Below, piece after piece: positions 13,727 to 22,533 of a stretch of DNA of 64,000 nucleotides (positions within the stretch are counted from its first letter, which is position 1; every line of letters begins with the position of its first letter). The notes under the pieces were generated by a model. It was not told where the DNA came from, did no database searches, and saw nothing but the letters and a program-made list of their open reading frames with translations. A program made the translations under genes and the position numbers. The DNA is taken from assembly GCA_029862045.1 (NCBI GenBank), contig JAOTYE010000014.1, positions 1-64,000 on the forward strand, read 5' to 3'. This stretch comes from Gammaproteobacteria bacterium. Its GTDB lineage: Bacteria; Pseudomonadota; Gammaproteobacteria; Steroidobacterales; Woeseiaceae.

Positions 13727-15064
13727 ATGGCGGCAAATACACTGCAGCGGCTCCTGGGCAAGGGTTTCTCGATTGCTGCCTGCGTCGGGCTCGTGATCGG
13801 CCTGGGAATTCTTCGCACTCCCGGCGAAATCGCGACCACAGTCAGTGAGCCGGTTCCCTACATGGCGCTATGGATTTGTTGTGGCTTGTTTGTGCTGCTC
13901 AGTCTGCTGGTGGTTGCAGAACTCATAGCGATGACGCCACGTTCCGGGGGCATCTACGCGATGGTAGCCCATGCCTATGGGCCGTATCCGGGATTCCTGA
14001 TCGGTTGGACAGATTGGGTTTCCTCCTGTGCCTCCATATCGCTGAAGGCCGTTGTACTGCTCGAGTACGTCTCCATTCTGGCGCCATCCATGTCGGCGTA
14101 TCAGACCGCTGGCGCGGTAATCGTCACTAGTTGCTTTGCATTTTTGCAGTTGGGCGGAGCGCGACTGGGCGCCGGCATCCAGAGTATTGCTTCCAGCGGC
14201 TTTGGTCTGATCATGATCGGGCTGGCGATTGCATTGTTTTATGGCTTTCTGTCGAACGGCGGAACCGTCGCCGCACCGCCGGATCTTGTGCGGGTCGGGT
14301 CTCCCGGCATAGCGGCATTTGGATTGGTCGTTGCTGCCGTCGTTTTTACTTACGACGGATGGTATGCGGCGAGCTACTTCAGCGGGGAAGTCAAATCAGG
14401 GGGGAGAGCCGTCGCTATCGGAAGCTTGCAGGGCGCTCTGATCGTCTTCGCGCTCTATGTGCTGCTTAATCTCGCGATCGTGCTGAGCGTGCCATTGGCA
14501 GCGCTGGTCGGCCACGATCTGGCACTGGCGGGCGCCCTCGACCTGGTATTCGGCGCAGGGGCAGGAACTGTGATCGTCATTGCGGCCATTTTTATCCTGC
14601 TGGCGCATCAGAATCTGCAATACATGATTGCGTCGCGAATCCTGTACTCACTGTCCGCCGATGGGCTGGGCAGTCGTCGTGCAACCTCGGTCAATGACAG
14701 AGGGACTCCGGCCGGCGCAGTTATCTTCACATGGGTGGCAACAAGCATCCTGATAGTGGCCGGCAAGTTCGAATTCCTCTTAAACCTTGTCGCGATACTC
14801 TTCATGGCCATGTACGTCGGGCTGATCGTCGGCGTATTCCGTTTGCGCCGCCAGGAGCCTGATGCAGAGCGGCCGTTCCGTGCCTGGGGTTTTCCTGCTA
14901 CAGGGGTCATCTGTGCCATAGGCTGGACGGCGGTTGCTGTCTTCGTCGCCGTTACGAATCCAATGTCGGCGTTGTCCGGTGTCGTCCTGACACTGATCTC
15001 GGCCCCTGTCTATCTCTGGCTGAAGCGCCGCCGGCATCTTGGCGGCGCTGCGCTGCAAGGCTGA
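13727..15064 (+). CDS. APC-superfamily amino acid permease
   Basis: A 445 aa polytopic protein with about 12 membrane spans. TM1 carries the unwound-helix motif GLVIGLGILRTPGEIA. YDGWYAASYFSGEV (TM6 region) and RILYSLSADGLGSRRATSVN are typical of the APC family (LAT/SteT-like branch). Substrate cannot be told from sequence; small neutral amino acids are plausible. It lies directly upstream of asnA, but the codon use and the 120 nt gap do not argue for one operon. Confidence 0.88.
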   Translation: MAANTLQRLLGKGFSIAACVGLVIGLGILRTPGEIATTVSEPVPYMALWICCGLFVLLSLLVVAELIAMTPRSGGIYAMVAHAYGPYPGFLIGWTDWVSSCASISLKAVVLLEYVSILAPSMSAYQTAGAVIVTSCFAFLQLGGARLGAGIQSIASSGFGLIMIGLAIALFYGFLSNGGTVAAPPDLVRVGSPGIAAFGLVVAAVVFTYDGWYAASYFSGEVKSGGRAVAIGSLQGALIVFALYVLLNLAIVLSVPLAALVGHDLALAGALDLVFGAGAGTVIVIAAIFILLAHQNLQYMIASRILYSLSADGLGSRRATSVNDRGTPAGAVIFTWVATSILIVAGKFEFLLNLVAILFMAMYVGLIVGVFRLRRQEPDAERPFRAWGFPATGVICAIGWTAVAVFVAVTNPMSALSGVVLTLISAPVYLWLKRRRHLGGAALQG

Positions 15065-15187
15065 TACCTCCGCAGAATCGCGCGACGCGGGTTGCTAGTT
15101 TCCACGATGGCGGTGGCGGCCTGCCGAGCCTTAAATGGACCGGTCAAATTCGAGAAAAGAATCCATCTGTATTTTGGAGGCAGAACG

Positions 15188-16315
15188 ATGTTGGATAAGA
15201 AACTAGACCTGGCCGGGCCGGGAATCAGTACCTACGAAAAGGTCGATGAGATCCTTCCCCTGGATTACGAGTCACTGCTGGGGAAAAAACGGACGCAAAA
15301 GGCCATTTACGATGTGAAGGAATACATCGAGAAAGGGCTTGCCAGGGAATTGAACCTGATGCTTGTGCAGGTGCCGTTGATTGTCGAAGTTTCCTCCGGC
15401 ATGAACGACATGCTCGATAGAGACGGTTCAAGGACACCGGTCGAGTTCCATTGCGGTCTTGGAATCGATGAGCCCGTCCACGCATCCATCGTGCAGGCGG
15501 CCACCAAGTGGAAGCGGTGGGCTCTGCAGCAATTCGAGTGCGATGTCGGCGAGGGCATTAACACGGACATGAGGGCCGTCAGAAAGGATTACTTTCTTGA
15601 TCACGACCACAGTTCCTATGTTGATCAATGGGACTGGGAGCAGGTAATAACCGCCGAGGACAGGAATCTCGCGTACCTGACTCAGGTCGTCAAGAAGATA
15701 TGGAAGGTCATCACGGGCGCCGAGAAGATGGTCATGGAGAAGTATCCCGAGCTCCAGGACCCCAGGTTCCCGCCGCTTCCGGCAGAGCTACATTTCATCC
15801 ATGCCGAGGAGATCCTGGCCAAGTATCCGGACCTCCCCAGGAAAGACCGGGAAACAGAGATCATCAAGGAATACGGCGCCGTATTTATCTATGGTATTGG
15901 CTGGGTTCTGGAGGACGGCTACCCGCATGAGATGCGGGCCGCGGACTATGATGACTGGGTCACGCCCAGCATCGAGAAGGACGGCAAGCTGATGCACGGT
16001 CTGAACGGCGATATCCTCGTCTATAACCACGTGACCAAGAGACGGCACGAACTGACCTCAATGGGTATCAGGGTCACGCCCGAGACACTCGAGGAGCAGA
16101 TGAAGATTGCCGGCAGGGAGGACGAACTTTCTCAGCCGTATCATCAGATGATCCTGAACGACGAAATCCCACTGTCCATTGGTGGCGGTATCGGTCAGTC
16201 GAGAACCCAGATGTTGCTTCTCAGAAAAGCGCATCTCGGTGAGGTGAGCACTACTGTGTGGCCGAAACAGCTCCACGAGGTCTGCGAAAAGCACAATATC
16301 TTCGTTCTCAAGTAA
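15188..16315 (+). CDS. asnA: Aspartate-ammonia ligase (asparagine synthetase AsnA)
   Basis: Makes asparagine from aspartate and ammonia with ATP. The ATG at 15188 has GGAGG 7 nt upstream (15176-15180), giving 375 aa, a little longer than the roughly 330 aa enteric enzyme because of an insert around residues 190-220. Class II synthetase-like features include QVPLIVEVSSGMND, FECDVGEGINTDMRAVR, DHSSYVDQWDWE and the C-terminal SIGGGIGQSR. Arginine is often encoded by AGG/AGA here, unlike in neighbouring genes, which suggests horizontal acquisition. Confidence 0.95.
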   Translation: MLDKKLDLAGPGISTYEKVDEILPLDYESLLGKKRTQKAIYDVKEYIEKGLARELNLMLVQVPLIVEVSSGMNDMLDRDGSRTPVEFHCGLGIDEPVHASIVQAATKWKRWALQQFECDVGEGINTDMRAVRKDYFLDHDHSSYVDQWDWEQVITAEDRNLAYLTQVVKKIWKVITGAEKMVMEKYPELQDPRFPPLPAELHFIHAEEILAKYPDLPRKDRETEIIKEYGAVFIYGIGWVLEDGYPHEMRAADYDDWVTPSIEKDGKLMHGLNGDILVYNHVTKRRHELTSMGIRVTPETLEEQMKIAGREDELSQPYHQMILNDEIPLSIGGGIGQSRTQMLLLRKAHLGEVSTTVWPKQLHEVCEKHNIFVLK

Positions 16316-16341
16316 ACATCGATAATGTGATAAATGAGATT

Positions 16342-16375
16342 GGTCCTTGGCCCTCTGTTCCAGGGACCGATCTTT
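16342..16375 (+). terminator. Likely intrinsic terminator of asnA
   Basis: A 9 bp stem (GGTCCTTGG at 16342-16350 against CCAGGGACC at 16360-16368, with one G-T pair) and a 9 nt loop are followed by GATCTTTA. It lies 26 nt past the asnA stop. Confidence 0.55.
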
Positions 16376-16402
16376 AAAACACGTGCTTGCGATCCATACC
16401 AG

Positions 16403-16939
16403 TCACTCGGACCCCCTTGGTTGAGTCGCTGAACGGAGCTGTAGCCAGAGCCAGACACTTGCGCCAGCGATAAAGGTCGAACTCACCAGACCGGGGAAGT
16501 ACTCACCCGCGGTGATGGCCAGGAGCGGATGCGCGATGCCGTTGACCATCCCGGCGATTGCGAGGAACCAGGCAGCGAAGAACGCGGCTTCCCGCGCCGA
16601 CCGCAGTCCCGGAACCGAGGCGACCCAGATCCCGAGCCACATCAGGTTGAAGACGACGAAGTAGGAGAACGGCATACCTGGTAGGCCGAGCAGAGCCCCT
16701 AAGCGCTCGTGGAAGCCGGTCATCGCCTCCTCGGCGAAGTGGATGCCCTGAATCACGAGAGCAAGAGCGAGCGCACGTGCGGCGCCGAGTCGCTCTTGCA
16801 CTCTCTCGGGAGATGACCGACGAGTCACGGCGAGACGCAGGGCGGCCAGTGCTGCCAGACCCAGAACGATGATGCTCGGGAGTAGGCCCTGCAACGTCTC
16901 CTCCTGCTTCGTCTGTCGTGTACCTGGTGACCGTGGCAC
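16403..16939 (-). CDS. HXXEE-domain membrane protein
   Basis: The 178 aa product has about four hydrophobic helices and the HxxEE motif as HFAEE at about residue 67, in the segment IQGIHFAEEAMTGFHERLG. A second His (GIAHPLLAI) lies in the third helix region, as in the HXXEE family. The function of the family is unknown, though the conserved His/Glu residues suggest metal or proton chemistry in the membrane. The start GTG at 16939 has no strong ribosome binding site, so the N-terminus is uncertain. Confidence 0.7.
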   Translation of the reverse strand: MPRSPGTRQTKQEETLQGLLPSIIVLGLAALAALRLAVTRRSSPERVQERLGAARALALALVIQGIHFAEEAMTGFHERLGALLGLPGMPFSYFVVFNLMWLGIWVASVPGLRSAREAAFFAAWFLAIAGMVNGIAHPLLAITAGEYFPGLVSSTFIAGASVWLWLQLRSATQPRGSE

Positions 16940-17077
16940 CGTTCAAGGAGCCATGTCAACTTGCGCCATTGCACCGAAGGCATGATTCGGATATCGGCGC
17001 CATCCCCATAGGTCCCCACCCGGCCAGCATTAACCCGGATTTCAACTAAACTGAGACAGTTACTACAGGAGAACAAG

Positions 17078-17479
17078 ATGAAAAACACACTCTCTGTTCT
17101 GTTCTGTTCTGTTCTGTTCGCCGGCGTCTTGTTGATTGCTTACATCAGCCCGGCCCGCGCGGACTCCCTTGTCCAACTCTGGACTTGTGAACTCAACGAC
17201 GGCAAGACCCGGGCCGAGTTGATGGAGGTCTCTGTCGCCTGGATGAACGCCGTAAAGTCGATGGACGGTGCCAAAGATTTCGAAGCTTATCTTGAGTACC
17301 CTGTTGCTGCGGACGACCTGGACGTATTCACGTTCGTGCTGATTGCCGACAGCGCGACGAACTGGGGCACATTTGAGGATGCTTACGAGGGCTCGCCGGC
17401 CGCCAAGGCTGATGAGGCCTGGGGTGAGGTTGCGGATTGCTCGGCTAGCTCCCTCTGGAACTCAATGAAGATCGAGTAG
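17078..17479 (+). CDS. Small secreted protein, paralogue of the convergent gene at 17586-17954
   Basis: The 133 aa product has an N-terminal signal peptide (about 28 residues, cut near ARA-DS). The mature part is aromatic and acidic: LWTCELNDGKTRAELMEV, FTFVLIADSATNWGTFEDAY, EVADCSASSLWNSMKIE. The layout (Cys or Lys near the start, a central hydrophobic strand, a final D-C) matches the product of the minus-strand gene 107 nt downstream, suggesting a duplicated family with a dimeric alpha/beta-barrel-like fold (inference). A CTGTT repeat lies in the signal-peptide region. GGAG precedes the ATG. I know no function. Confidence 0.75.
   Translation: MKNTLSVLFCSVLFAGVLLIAYISPARADSLVQLWTCELNDGKTRAELMEVSVAWMNAVKSMDGAKDFEAYLEYPVAADDLDVFTFVLIADSATNWGTFEDAYEGSPAAKADEAWGEVADCSASSLWNSMKIE
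17094..17119 (+). repeat. Pentanucleotide tandem repeat (CTGTT x5) within signal-peptide codons
   Basis: Five perfect CTGTT units (17094-17118) plus one further C encode residues 6-14 of the secreted protein beginning at 17078 (SVLFCSVLF). Because the unit length is not a multiple of three, gain or loss of a unit would shift the reading frame. Confidence 0.95.
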
Positions 17480-17523
17480 CCGTCGAAATCGCACGCGATT
17501 TCATTAATAGGGTCTGGCAATAC

Positions 17524-17558
17524 AAGACGGTCGGGTAGTTGGACCACCCGACCGTCTT
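17524..17558. terminator. Strong hairpin between convergent genes, probable bidirectional terminator
   Basis: A perfect 13 bp stem (AAGACGGTCGGGT at 17524-17536, ACCCGACCGTCTT at 17546-17558) encloses a 9 nt loop and sits between the stops of the two convergent secreted-protein genes. The T tract is short on both sides, so efficient intrinsic termination is likely but not certain. Confidence 0.65.
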
Positions 17559-17585
17559 CATTCGATGGTTGCCTCAGAGTTGCTG

Positions 17586-17954
17586 TCAATAGACGTCGTA
17601 GCTTCTTCGGCCAACGTTGGTTGAACAATCCAGAAATCTCGCCCATAGCTTCGACGCGACGGAATCCGGGTCTGCCAGGTCATCGCGCCACTGATCCCAT
17701 GCTTTGCCGAAGGCTGCTGCGTTATCGGACCTTCCTACCCAGTACAGAGAGATCAGGTTATTGCTTTGAATCGGCATAAAAACCTCACTCTTGTAGCCAT
17801 TTTTCGCGCCCCACTGCGCGTTAAAGTCATCCTTGATCGCCACGTACGTAGGCATGCTGCAGCCTTCATTCAGTTTGACCTCAATGACATCTATATGGTC
17901 TGCAAAAGCACCGATGGGCAGGACCATCAAGATTACGAACAGAATTTTTTTCAT
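17586..17954 (-). CDS. Small periplasmic protein, paralogue of the gene at 17078-17479
   Basis: The 122 aa product has a short signal peptide (KKILFVILMVLPIGAFAD) and a mature part of about 103 residues. VKLNEGCSMPTYVAIKDDFN, LISLYWVGRSDNAAAFGKAW and LWARFLDCSTNVGRRSYDVY align in order with the neighbouring secreted protein, including the late D-C. GGGAG precedes the ATG. Function unknown. Secretion and the small size suggest a ligand-binding or dimeric barrel protein. Confidence 0.75.
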   Translation of the reverse strand: MKKILFVILMVLPIGAFADHIDVIEVKLNEGCSMPTYVAIKDDFNAQWGAKNGYKSEVFMPIQSNNLISLYWVGRSDNAAAFGKAWDQWRDDLADPDSVASKLWARFLDCSTNVGRRSYDVY

Positions 17955-18192
17955 TGTTGTCTCCCAGTATTGTTTGCCTATTCGGACTCATGCCGGCGAC
18001 CCCATTATAGCCGCTGATCAGGAGATTCAGGCGACCCGGTCTCGGGGACCAAAGTGATCGCCGGAGGCTAAAGGACCCATTCGCTGATTCTGCTATTACG
18101 TACTTCCCAGAATTGACGCGTATCCCCTGGGCGCATAGATATAGGATATTAGGGACGCAGGCAAACCTGGCAACAGGCGTTGGGAGAGAGCT

Positions 18193-18447
18193 ATGAGTGA
18201 GACAAGAATTGGCACGGTGACCCACTATTACAATCACCTACACGTGGCAGGTGTGACGATCACAGACGGCGAGCTACACAATGGCGACATGATTCACGTC
18301 AAGGGCCACACCTCAGACTTCGAGCAAAAAGTTGACTCGATGCAGATCGACCATAAGCCGATAGAAGTCGCCAAGCCAGGTGACCAGATCGGGCTGACAG
18401 TGATTGAGCACGCCCGGGAACACGATCAGGTCTATATGGTGACCTAG
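18193..18447 (+). CDS. EF-Tu domain-2-like mini-protein
   Basis: The 84 aa product is a single beta-barrel of the translation-factor domain 2 type: IGTVTHYYNHLHVAGVTITD, LHNGDMIHVKGHTSDFEQKV, EVAKPGDQIGLTVIE. It has no GTPase domain. Stand-alone versions annotated as elongation-factor-like proteins exist in scattered bacteria and have no established role. GGGAGAG precedes the ATG. It lies 30 nt upstream of a methyltransferase gene and probably shares its transcript. Confidence 0.75.
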   Translation: MSETRIGTVTHYYNHLHVAGVTITDGELHNGDMIHVKGHTSDFEQKVDSMQIDHKPIEVAKPGDQIGLTVIEHAREHDQVYMVT

Positions 18448-18477
18448 GTTCGACCCAAAGCTGACCGGAACAAACAC

Positions 18478-19125
18478 GTGCTGGACGCACAAATCGAGAA
18501 GAACCGGGTTGCAGATATTTACCGGCGGATCGCACCGTCCTATGACCTGTGGGCCCGGTTGACGGAAAGCAAAGCCCGGGATCGTTGTCTGGAGTTAGCA
18601 GCCATCCAGGATGGTGAGGACGTGCTCGAGGTAGCGGTAGGAACCGGTCTGGCGTTTGCGAGGATATTGGCAGCAAATCCATCGGGCCGAAACGAAGGCA
18701 TCGATCTGACCGAGGCGATGCTGCGCCGCGCTGACAGCAAGGCAGCCAAATCAGGATCGAACAACTATCGCCTAAAGGTTGGCGACGCCTACGATCTGGA
18801 TTTTCCCGATGACAGTTTCGACGTTCTCATCAATAACTACATGTTCGATTTGCTGCCGCAGCAAGATTTCCTCACCGTTCTTGCGGAGTTCAAGAGAGTG
18901 CTGCGCCCGGGCGGGCGGCTGGCGATGGTCAACATGACTAGAGGCGAGCGTTGGTACAACGGGATCTGGGAGCGAATCTACCGAATCAATCCCGCATTGC
19001 TCGGCGGATGTCGCGGTGTGTCGCTACTCCCGCAAATAGAGGCGAGTGGATTTAGGCAAACCAGGCGCGAGTACATCAGTCAGTTGACCTTTCCATCAGA
19101 GATCGTCTGCGCAATAGTCGCCTGA
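18478..19125 (+). CDS. Class I SAM-dependent methyltransferase (UbiE-like)
   Basis: The 215 aa enzyme has motif I VLEVAVGTGLAFARIL at about residues 41-56, an acidic residue after strand 2 (GIDLTEAMLRRAD), GDAYDLDFPDDSFDV (motif II) and LRPGGRLAMVNM (motif III). This places it near the UbiE/COQ5 branch, but it lacks the full-length ubiquinone enzyme's features, so the substrate is unknown. The start GTG at 18478 is 30 nt after the mini-protein stop, suggesting a two-gene unit. Confidence 0.82.
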   Translation: MLDAQIEKNRVADIYRRIAPSYDLWARLTESKARDRCLELAAIQDGEDVLEVAVGTGLAFARILAANPSGRNEGIDLTEAMLRRADSKAAKSGSNNYRLKVGDAYDLDFPDDSFDVLINNYMFDLLPQQDFLTVLAEFKRVLRPGGRLAMVNMTRGERWYNGIWERIYRINPALLGGCRGVSLLPQIEASGFRQTRREYISQLTFPSEIVCAIVA

Positions 19126-19217
19126 TGTGTGACCTGAATTTCGGCTCTAAGATTGTGCAGCAGTGATTAGCCGCCTCTGTCCCTAAGCGGACAGAGGTCT
19201 CACCGAACTTGCCCAAC

Positions 19218-19240
19218 AAAAAAGACCTAATAGGGGCCTT
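19218..19240 (-). terminator. Intrinsic terminator of tRNA-Leu
   Basis: Read on the minus strand, a 6 bp stem (AAGGCC with GGTCTT, one G-T pair, loop CCTATTA) runs into six T. It begins 7 nt beyond the tRNA CCA end. Confidence 0.65.
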
Positions 19241-19247
19241 CTCTGGA

Positions 19248-19334
19248 TGGTGCCCAGGGCGAGACTCGAACTCGCACATCCGTAAGGACACGGCGACCTG
19301 AACGCCGCGCGTCTACCAATTCCGCCACCTGGGC
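19248..19334 (-). tRNA. tRNA-Leu(CAG), CCA encoded
   Basis: Read on the minus strand this is an 87 nt class II tRNA. The acceptor stem GCCCAGG pairs with CCTGGGC, and the D arm is GGCGGAATTGGTAGACGC. The anticodon loop TTCAGGT gives anticodon CAG. A long variable arm (about CCGTGTCCTTACGG) and the T arm GAGTTCGAGTCTC follow, then the discriminator A and an encoded CCA. It is preceded by no close gene and followed by a terminator. Confidence 0.96.
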
Positions 19335-19450
19335 TTTTGGGCGTTTCTACCTGCGAGAAACGCGTACAATCGCAGCTCTCGCAAGGGGGCGCACTCTACT
19401 GAAAGCGAGTGTGGCCTGTCAATTCAGAACTACCAGCGGAGCAACATCGC

Positions 19451-21664
19451 TTGCCCAGAAAGAAATCAAAAAAGACTGCCGGTCGTAAGGGCAAGCCCTA
19501 CAAGCACCCGATTCCCACACGTAATGAGTTGCTAGAGTTTCTAGAAAAATCTGGCAATCCATTGAAACTCAATAAGATTACCTCTGAATTTTCTCTTAAA
19601 GGGCAACGCATGCAGGGCTTGCTCGTGGACCAGCTCTACAAGATGGTCAGAGCTGGCCAAATCATCGAAAACCGCCGCGGCGAATACTGTTTGACCGCGA
19701 AACTCGATCTCATCACCGGGAAAGTCAGCGGTCATCAGGACGGTTTTGGATTCGTTGTTCGCGATGATGGCGGTGACGACGTGTATTTGTCGGCACGTGA
19801 GATGCGGCCGTTGTTCGATGGCGACCGGGTCGCCATCAAGATTATCGGTAAGGACCGGCGCGGCAAACCAGAGGGCGATCTTGTCGAGGTTCTTGAGCGC
19901 GGCGTTCGCGAAGTCGCCGGGCAGTTTATTCGTGAGCGCGGCATTGGTCTCGTTATTCCTGACAATTCGAAGATCGCACACCGCATTTTGATTGCGAAAG
20001 GCGAATCCGGCAAGGCGAAACCCGGACAAATTGTGGTCGCGGAAATTCTCGACTATCCCAGCCAGATCGAGCAGGCGACAGGCCGGGTCGTACGTGTTAT
20101 CGGGGATCCGCAACAAAAGGGCATCGCAACTGACATCGCAATCCAGTCTCATGCCATCCCGACCGAATGGCCAAAGGCGGTTCGCGAGGAGATCAGAAAA
20201 TTCGGCAAGACCGTGCCGTCAGATGCGACAAAGGGGCGCGTCGATCTCCGGAATACGAATCTCGTCACGATTGACGGCGCGGATGCGCGTGATTTCGATG
20301 ATGCTGTCTATTGCGAGCCGTCCGGGAATGGCTGGCGATTGCTGGTGGCGATTGCCGATGTTGCCCACTATGTCGAAGTCGGCTCGGCGCTCGATCAACA
20401 GGCGACAACGCGCGGCACGTCGGTGTACTTCCCGGACCGGGTTGTCCCGATGCTGCCGGAAGTACTGTCGAATGGCCTGTGCTCGCTGAATCCAAAAGTT
20501 GACCGTTTGTGCATGGTCTGTGACATGCGCATCAGCCCCGAAGGCAAGGTCACCAAATCCACGTTCGTCGAGGCCGTGATGAAATCGTCGGCACGACTGA
20601 CCTACAGTCAAGTCAGTGACTTCCTGACGGGAACATCGAACAGGGATATTCCGCAGGCGCTGCATTCTGCGCTGCGTAATCTGCACGATCTCTATAAAGC
20701 CTTCGCGAAAGCACGACAGCGCCGTGGTGCAATCGAGCTTGATATACCCGGCACACGATTTGAGCTTGGCAAGGGTGGCGAGATTGAGGCTATCAAGGTC
20801 GTCGAGCGTAATGACGCGCACCGTCTGATCGAAGAATGCATGATCGCCGCGAACGTTCAGGCGGCCAAATTTCTGCGCCGGCAACGCATTGCAGGACTGT
20901 ATCGGGTGCACCCGAAGCCAGACCCGGATCGATTCGACGAGCTGCGCCAGTATCTGTTGACGCTGGGGTTCAAGGTCCCGCACCCGGAACACGTTGAACC
21001 CAGGCAATTCAATCAACTGCTGAGCCAGGCTAAAGGGCGAGCCGACAGCGCATCAATATCGATGGCGATGTTGCGATCACTGACTCATGCCGAATATACA
21101 CCGACCAATATCGGTCATTTCGGCTTGTCGCTTGACGCCTATGCGCACTTCACGTCCCCGATCCGTCGCTACCCGGACTTGCTCGTGCATCGTGCGATCC
21201 GGCACATCATCCGTGGCGGCAAGCCGGGGCGTTACCATTACAATTCCGGCGCCATGGAGCGACTCGGCGCTATTACCTCTGCACATGAGCGACGCGCGGA
21301 AGAGGCAACTCGTGATGTTGAGGCCTGGCTAAAATGCGAGTACATGGAAGGGCGGGTTGGCGACGAATTCGACGGCGTTATAACGGGCGTTACGAACTTC
21401 GGCTTGTTTGTGCAAATCACCGAACTTCTGATCGACGGACTCGTGCACGTTACGAGCCTCGCGAATGACTACTATCACTATGAGTCCGGTTCGCAACAGC
21501 TTGTCGGTGAACGATCGGGCAAGACGTATCGATTGGGCGAGACGATGTGCGTGAAAGTGCAGCGCGTCGATATGGAAACGCGGCGAATCGACTTTCGACC
21601 GGTTGAAGATGGCAAATCAATACGCGGCCGGCCTAAGAGGAACACGAGGCGGGGCCGCAAATGA
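19451..21664 (+). CDS. rnr: Ribonuclease R
   Basis: A processive 3'-5' exoribonuclease of the RNB family. The start is taken as TTG at 19451, with GGAG 9 nt upstream, giving 737 aa; a GTG at 19409 would add 14 residues. Domains in order: a basic N-terminus with helix-turn-helix (PIPTRNELLEFLEKSGNPLK onward), cold-shock domains (about 70-230), the RNB catalytic core with DGADARDFDDAVYCE carrying the metal-binding Asp residues, and SIRRYPDLLVHR-like TSPIRRYPDLLVHRAI. An S1 domain and a basic tail (RGRPKRNTRRGRK) follow. It overlaps rlmB by 4 nt. Confidence 0.95.
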   Translation: MPRKKSKKTAGRKGKPYKHPIPTRNELLEFLEKSGNPLKLNKITSEFSLKGQRMQGLLVDQLYKMVRAGQIIENRRGEYCLTAKLDLITGKVSGHQDGFGFVVRDDGGDDVYLSAREMRPLFDGDRVAIKIIGKDRRGKPEGDLVEVLERGVREVAGQFIRERGIGLVIPDNSKIAHRILIAKGESGKAKPGQIVVAEILDYPSQIEQATGRVVRVIGDPQQKGIATDIAIQSHAIPTEWPKAVREEIRKFGKTVPSDATKGRVDLRNTNLVTIDGADARDFDDAVYCEPSGNGWRLLVAIADVAHYVEVGSALDQQATTRGTSVYFPDRVVPMLPEVLSNGLCSLNPKVDRLCMVCDMRISPEGKVTKSTFVEAVMKSSARLTYSQVSDFLTGTSNRDIPQALHSALRNLHDLYKAFAKARQRRGAIELDIPGTRFELGKGGEIEAIKVVERNDAHRLIEECMIAANVQAAKFLRRQRIAGLYRVHPKPDPDRFDELRQYLLTLGFKVPHPEHVEPRQFNQLLSQAKGRADSASISMAMLRSLTHAEYTPTNIGHFGLSLDAYAHFTSPIRRYPDLLVHRAIRHIIRGGKPGRYHYNSGAMERLGAITSAHERRAEEATRDVEAWLKCEYMEGRVGDEFDGVITGVTNFGLFVQITELLIDGLVHVTSLANDYYHYESGSQQLVGERSGKTYRLGETMCVKVQRVDMETRRIDFRPVEDGKSIRGRPKRNTRRGRK

Positions 21665-22437
21665 GTAAATCGCAGTACGTCACAGGCCTCAGGGCTGTCG
21701 AACAGCTGATGGCAACGAAGAAATCCGACGTGCGTCGGGTGTATGCCGAGTATCAGACGGCGAATCCGCGTGTTGAGGCGCTTATTGCCCAGGCGAACAA
21801 CCTGGGCATCGAGGTACAGGCGGCCAATCGGGCGCGATTGAAACAGATCGGTGGTGAGGTCCGCCATCAAGGCATAGTCGCCGAGGTCCGACGGAGTACG
21901 AATCTTGATGAGGCCGGCTTGCGAAGCCTGGTCGAGGAGCGGCTGCAGGATAGCGAGAAGAGTCCGTTATTGTTGCTGTTGCTCGATGGCGTGCAGGATC
22001 CACATAACCTCGGTGCCTGCATGCGCACCGCAGATGCCACGGGCGTCGATGCCATCATCGCGCCGCGGCATGGAGCTGCAGGCCTGACCTCTACCGTCAG
22101 CAAGGTGGCCGCGGGCGCCGCCGAGCACGTGCCATTCGCCGCAGTGGGGAATCTGGCCAGAGTCCTTGGGTGGCTGACAGATTACGGCGTCTTCATAGTG
22201 GGTACGAGCGATGCGGGCGCTGCGAGCCTCTACGACACAGATCTTGACCGGCCACTGGCCCTCGTCATGGGCCGCGAGCACACAGGACTCGGCAAGCGCA
22301 TCGAGGGTCTTTGCGACGAGCTGATCAGCCTGCCCATGCAGGGCGCCGTATCCAGCCTCAATGTGTCGGTTGCTACAGGTATTTGTCTTTACGAGGTCCT
22401 CCGCCAGCGGCAGAGAGGCAGCCGCCCGGATAGCTGA
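21661..22437 (+). CDS. rlmB: 23S rRNA (guanosine-2'-O)-methyltransferase RlmB
   Basis: A SPOUT-family enzyme that methylates G2251 of 23S rRNA. The 258 aa product has an N-terminal substrate-binding domain (YVTGLRAVEQLMATKKSDV) and a SpoU domain with LLDGVQDPHNLGACMRTADA, LALVMGREHTGLGKRIEGLCD and LPMQGAVSSLNVSVATGICLYE, which form the knotted SAM site. The ATGA overlap with rnr shows the usual rnr-rlmB operon. Confidence 0.96.
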   Translation: MSKSQYVTGLRAVEQLMATKKSDVRRVYAEYQTANPRVEALIAQANNLGIEVQAANRARLKQIGGEVRHQGIVAEVRRSTNLDEAGLRSLVEERLQDSEKSPLLLLLLDGVQDPHNLGACMRTADATGVDAIIAPRHGAAGLTSTVSKVAAGAAEHVPFAAVGNLARVLGWLTDYGVFIVGTSDAGAASLYDTDLDRPLALVMGREHTGLGKRIEGLCDELISLPMQGAVSSLNVSVATGICLYEVLRQRQRGSRPDS

Positions 22438-22533
22438 GAATCAAGCGCTTTCGGCTTGCGTCGCGCCTTGCCGTTGGGTAGGATTCGCGTCCCTGCCAAG
22501 AAGGGCGGGGCGGTCGCAAGACTGTAACCTCTT

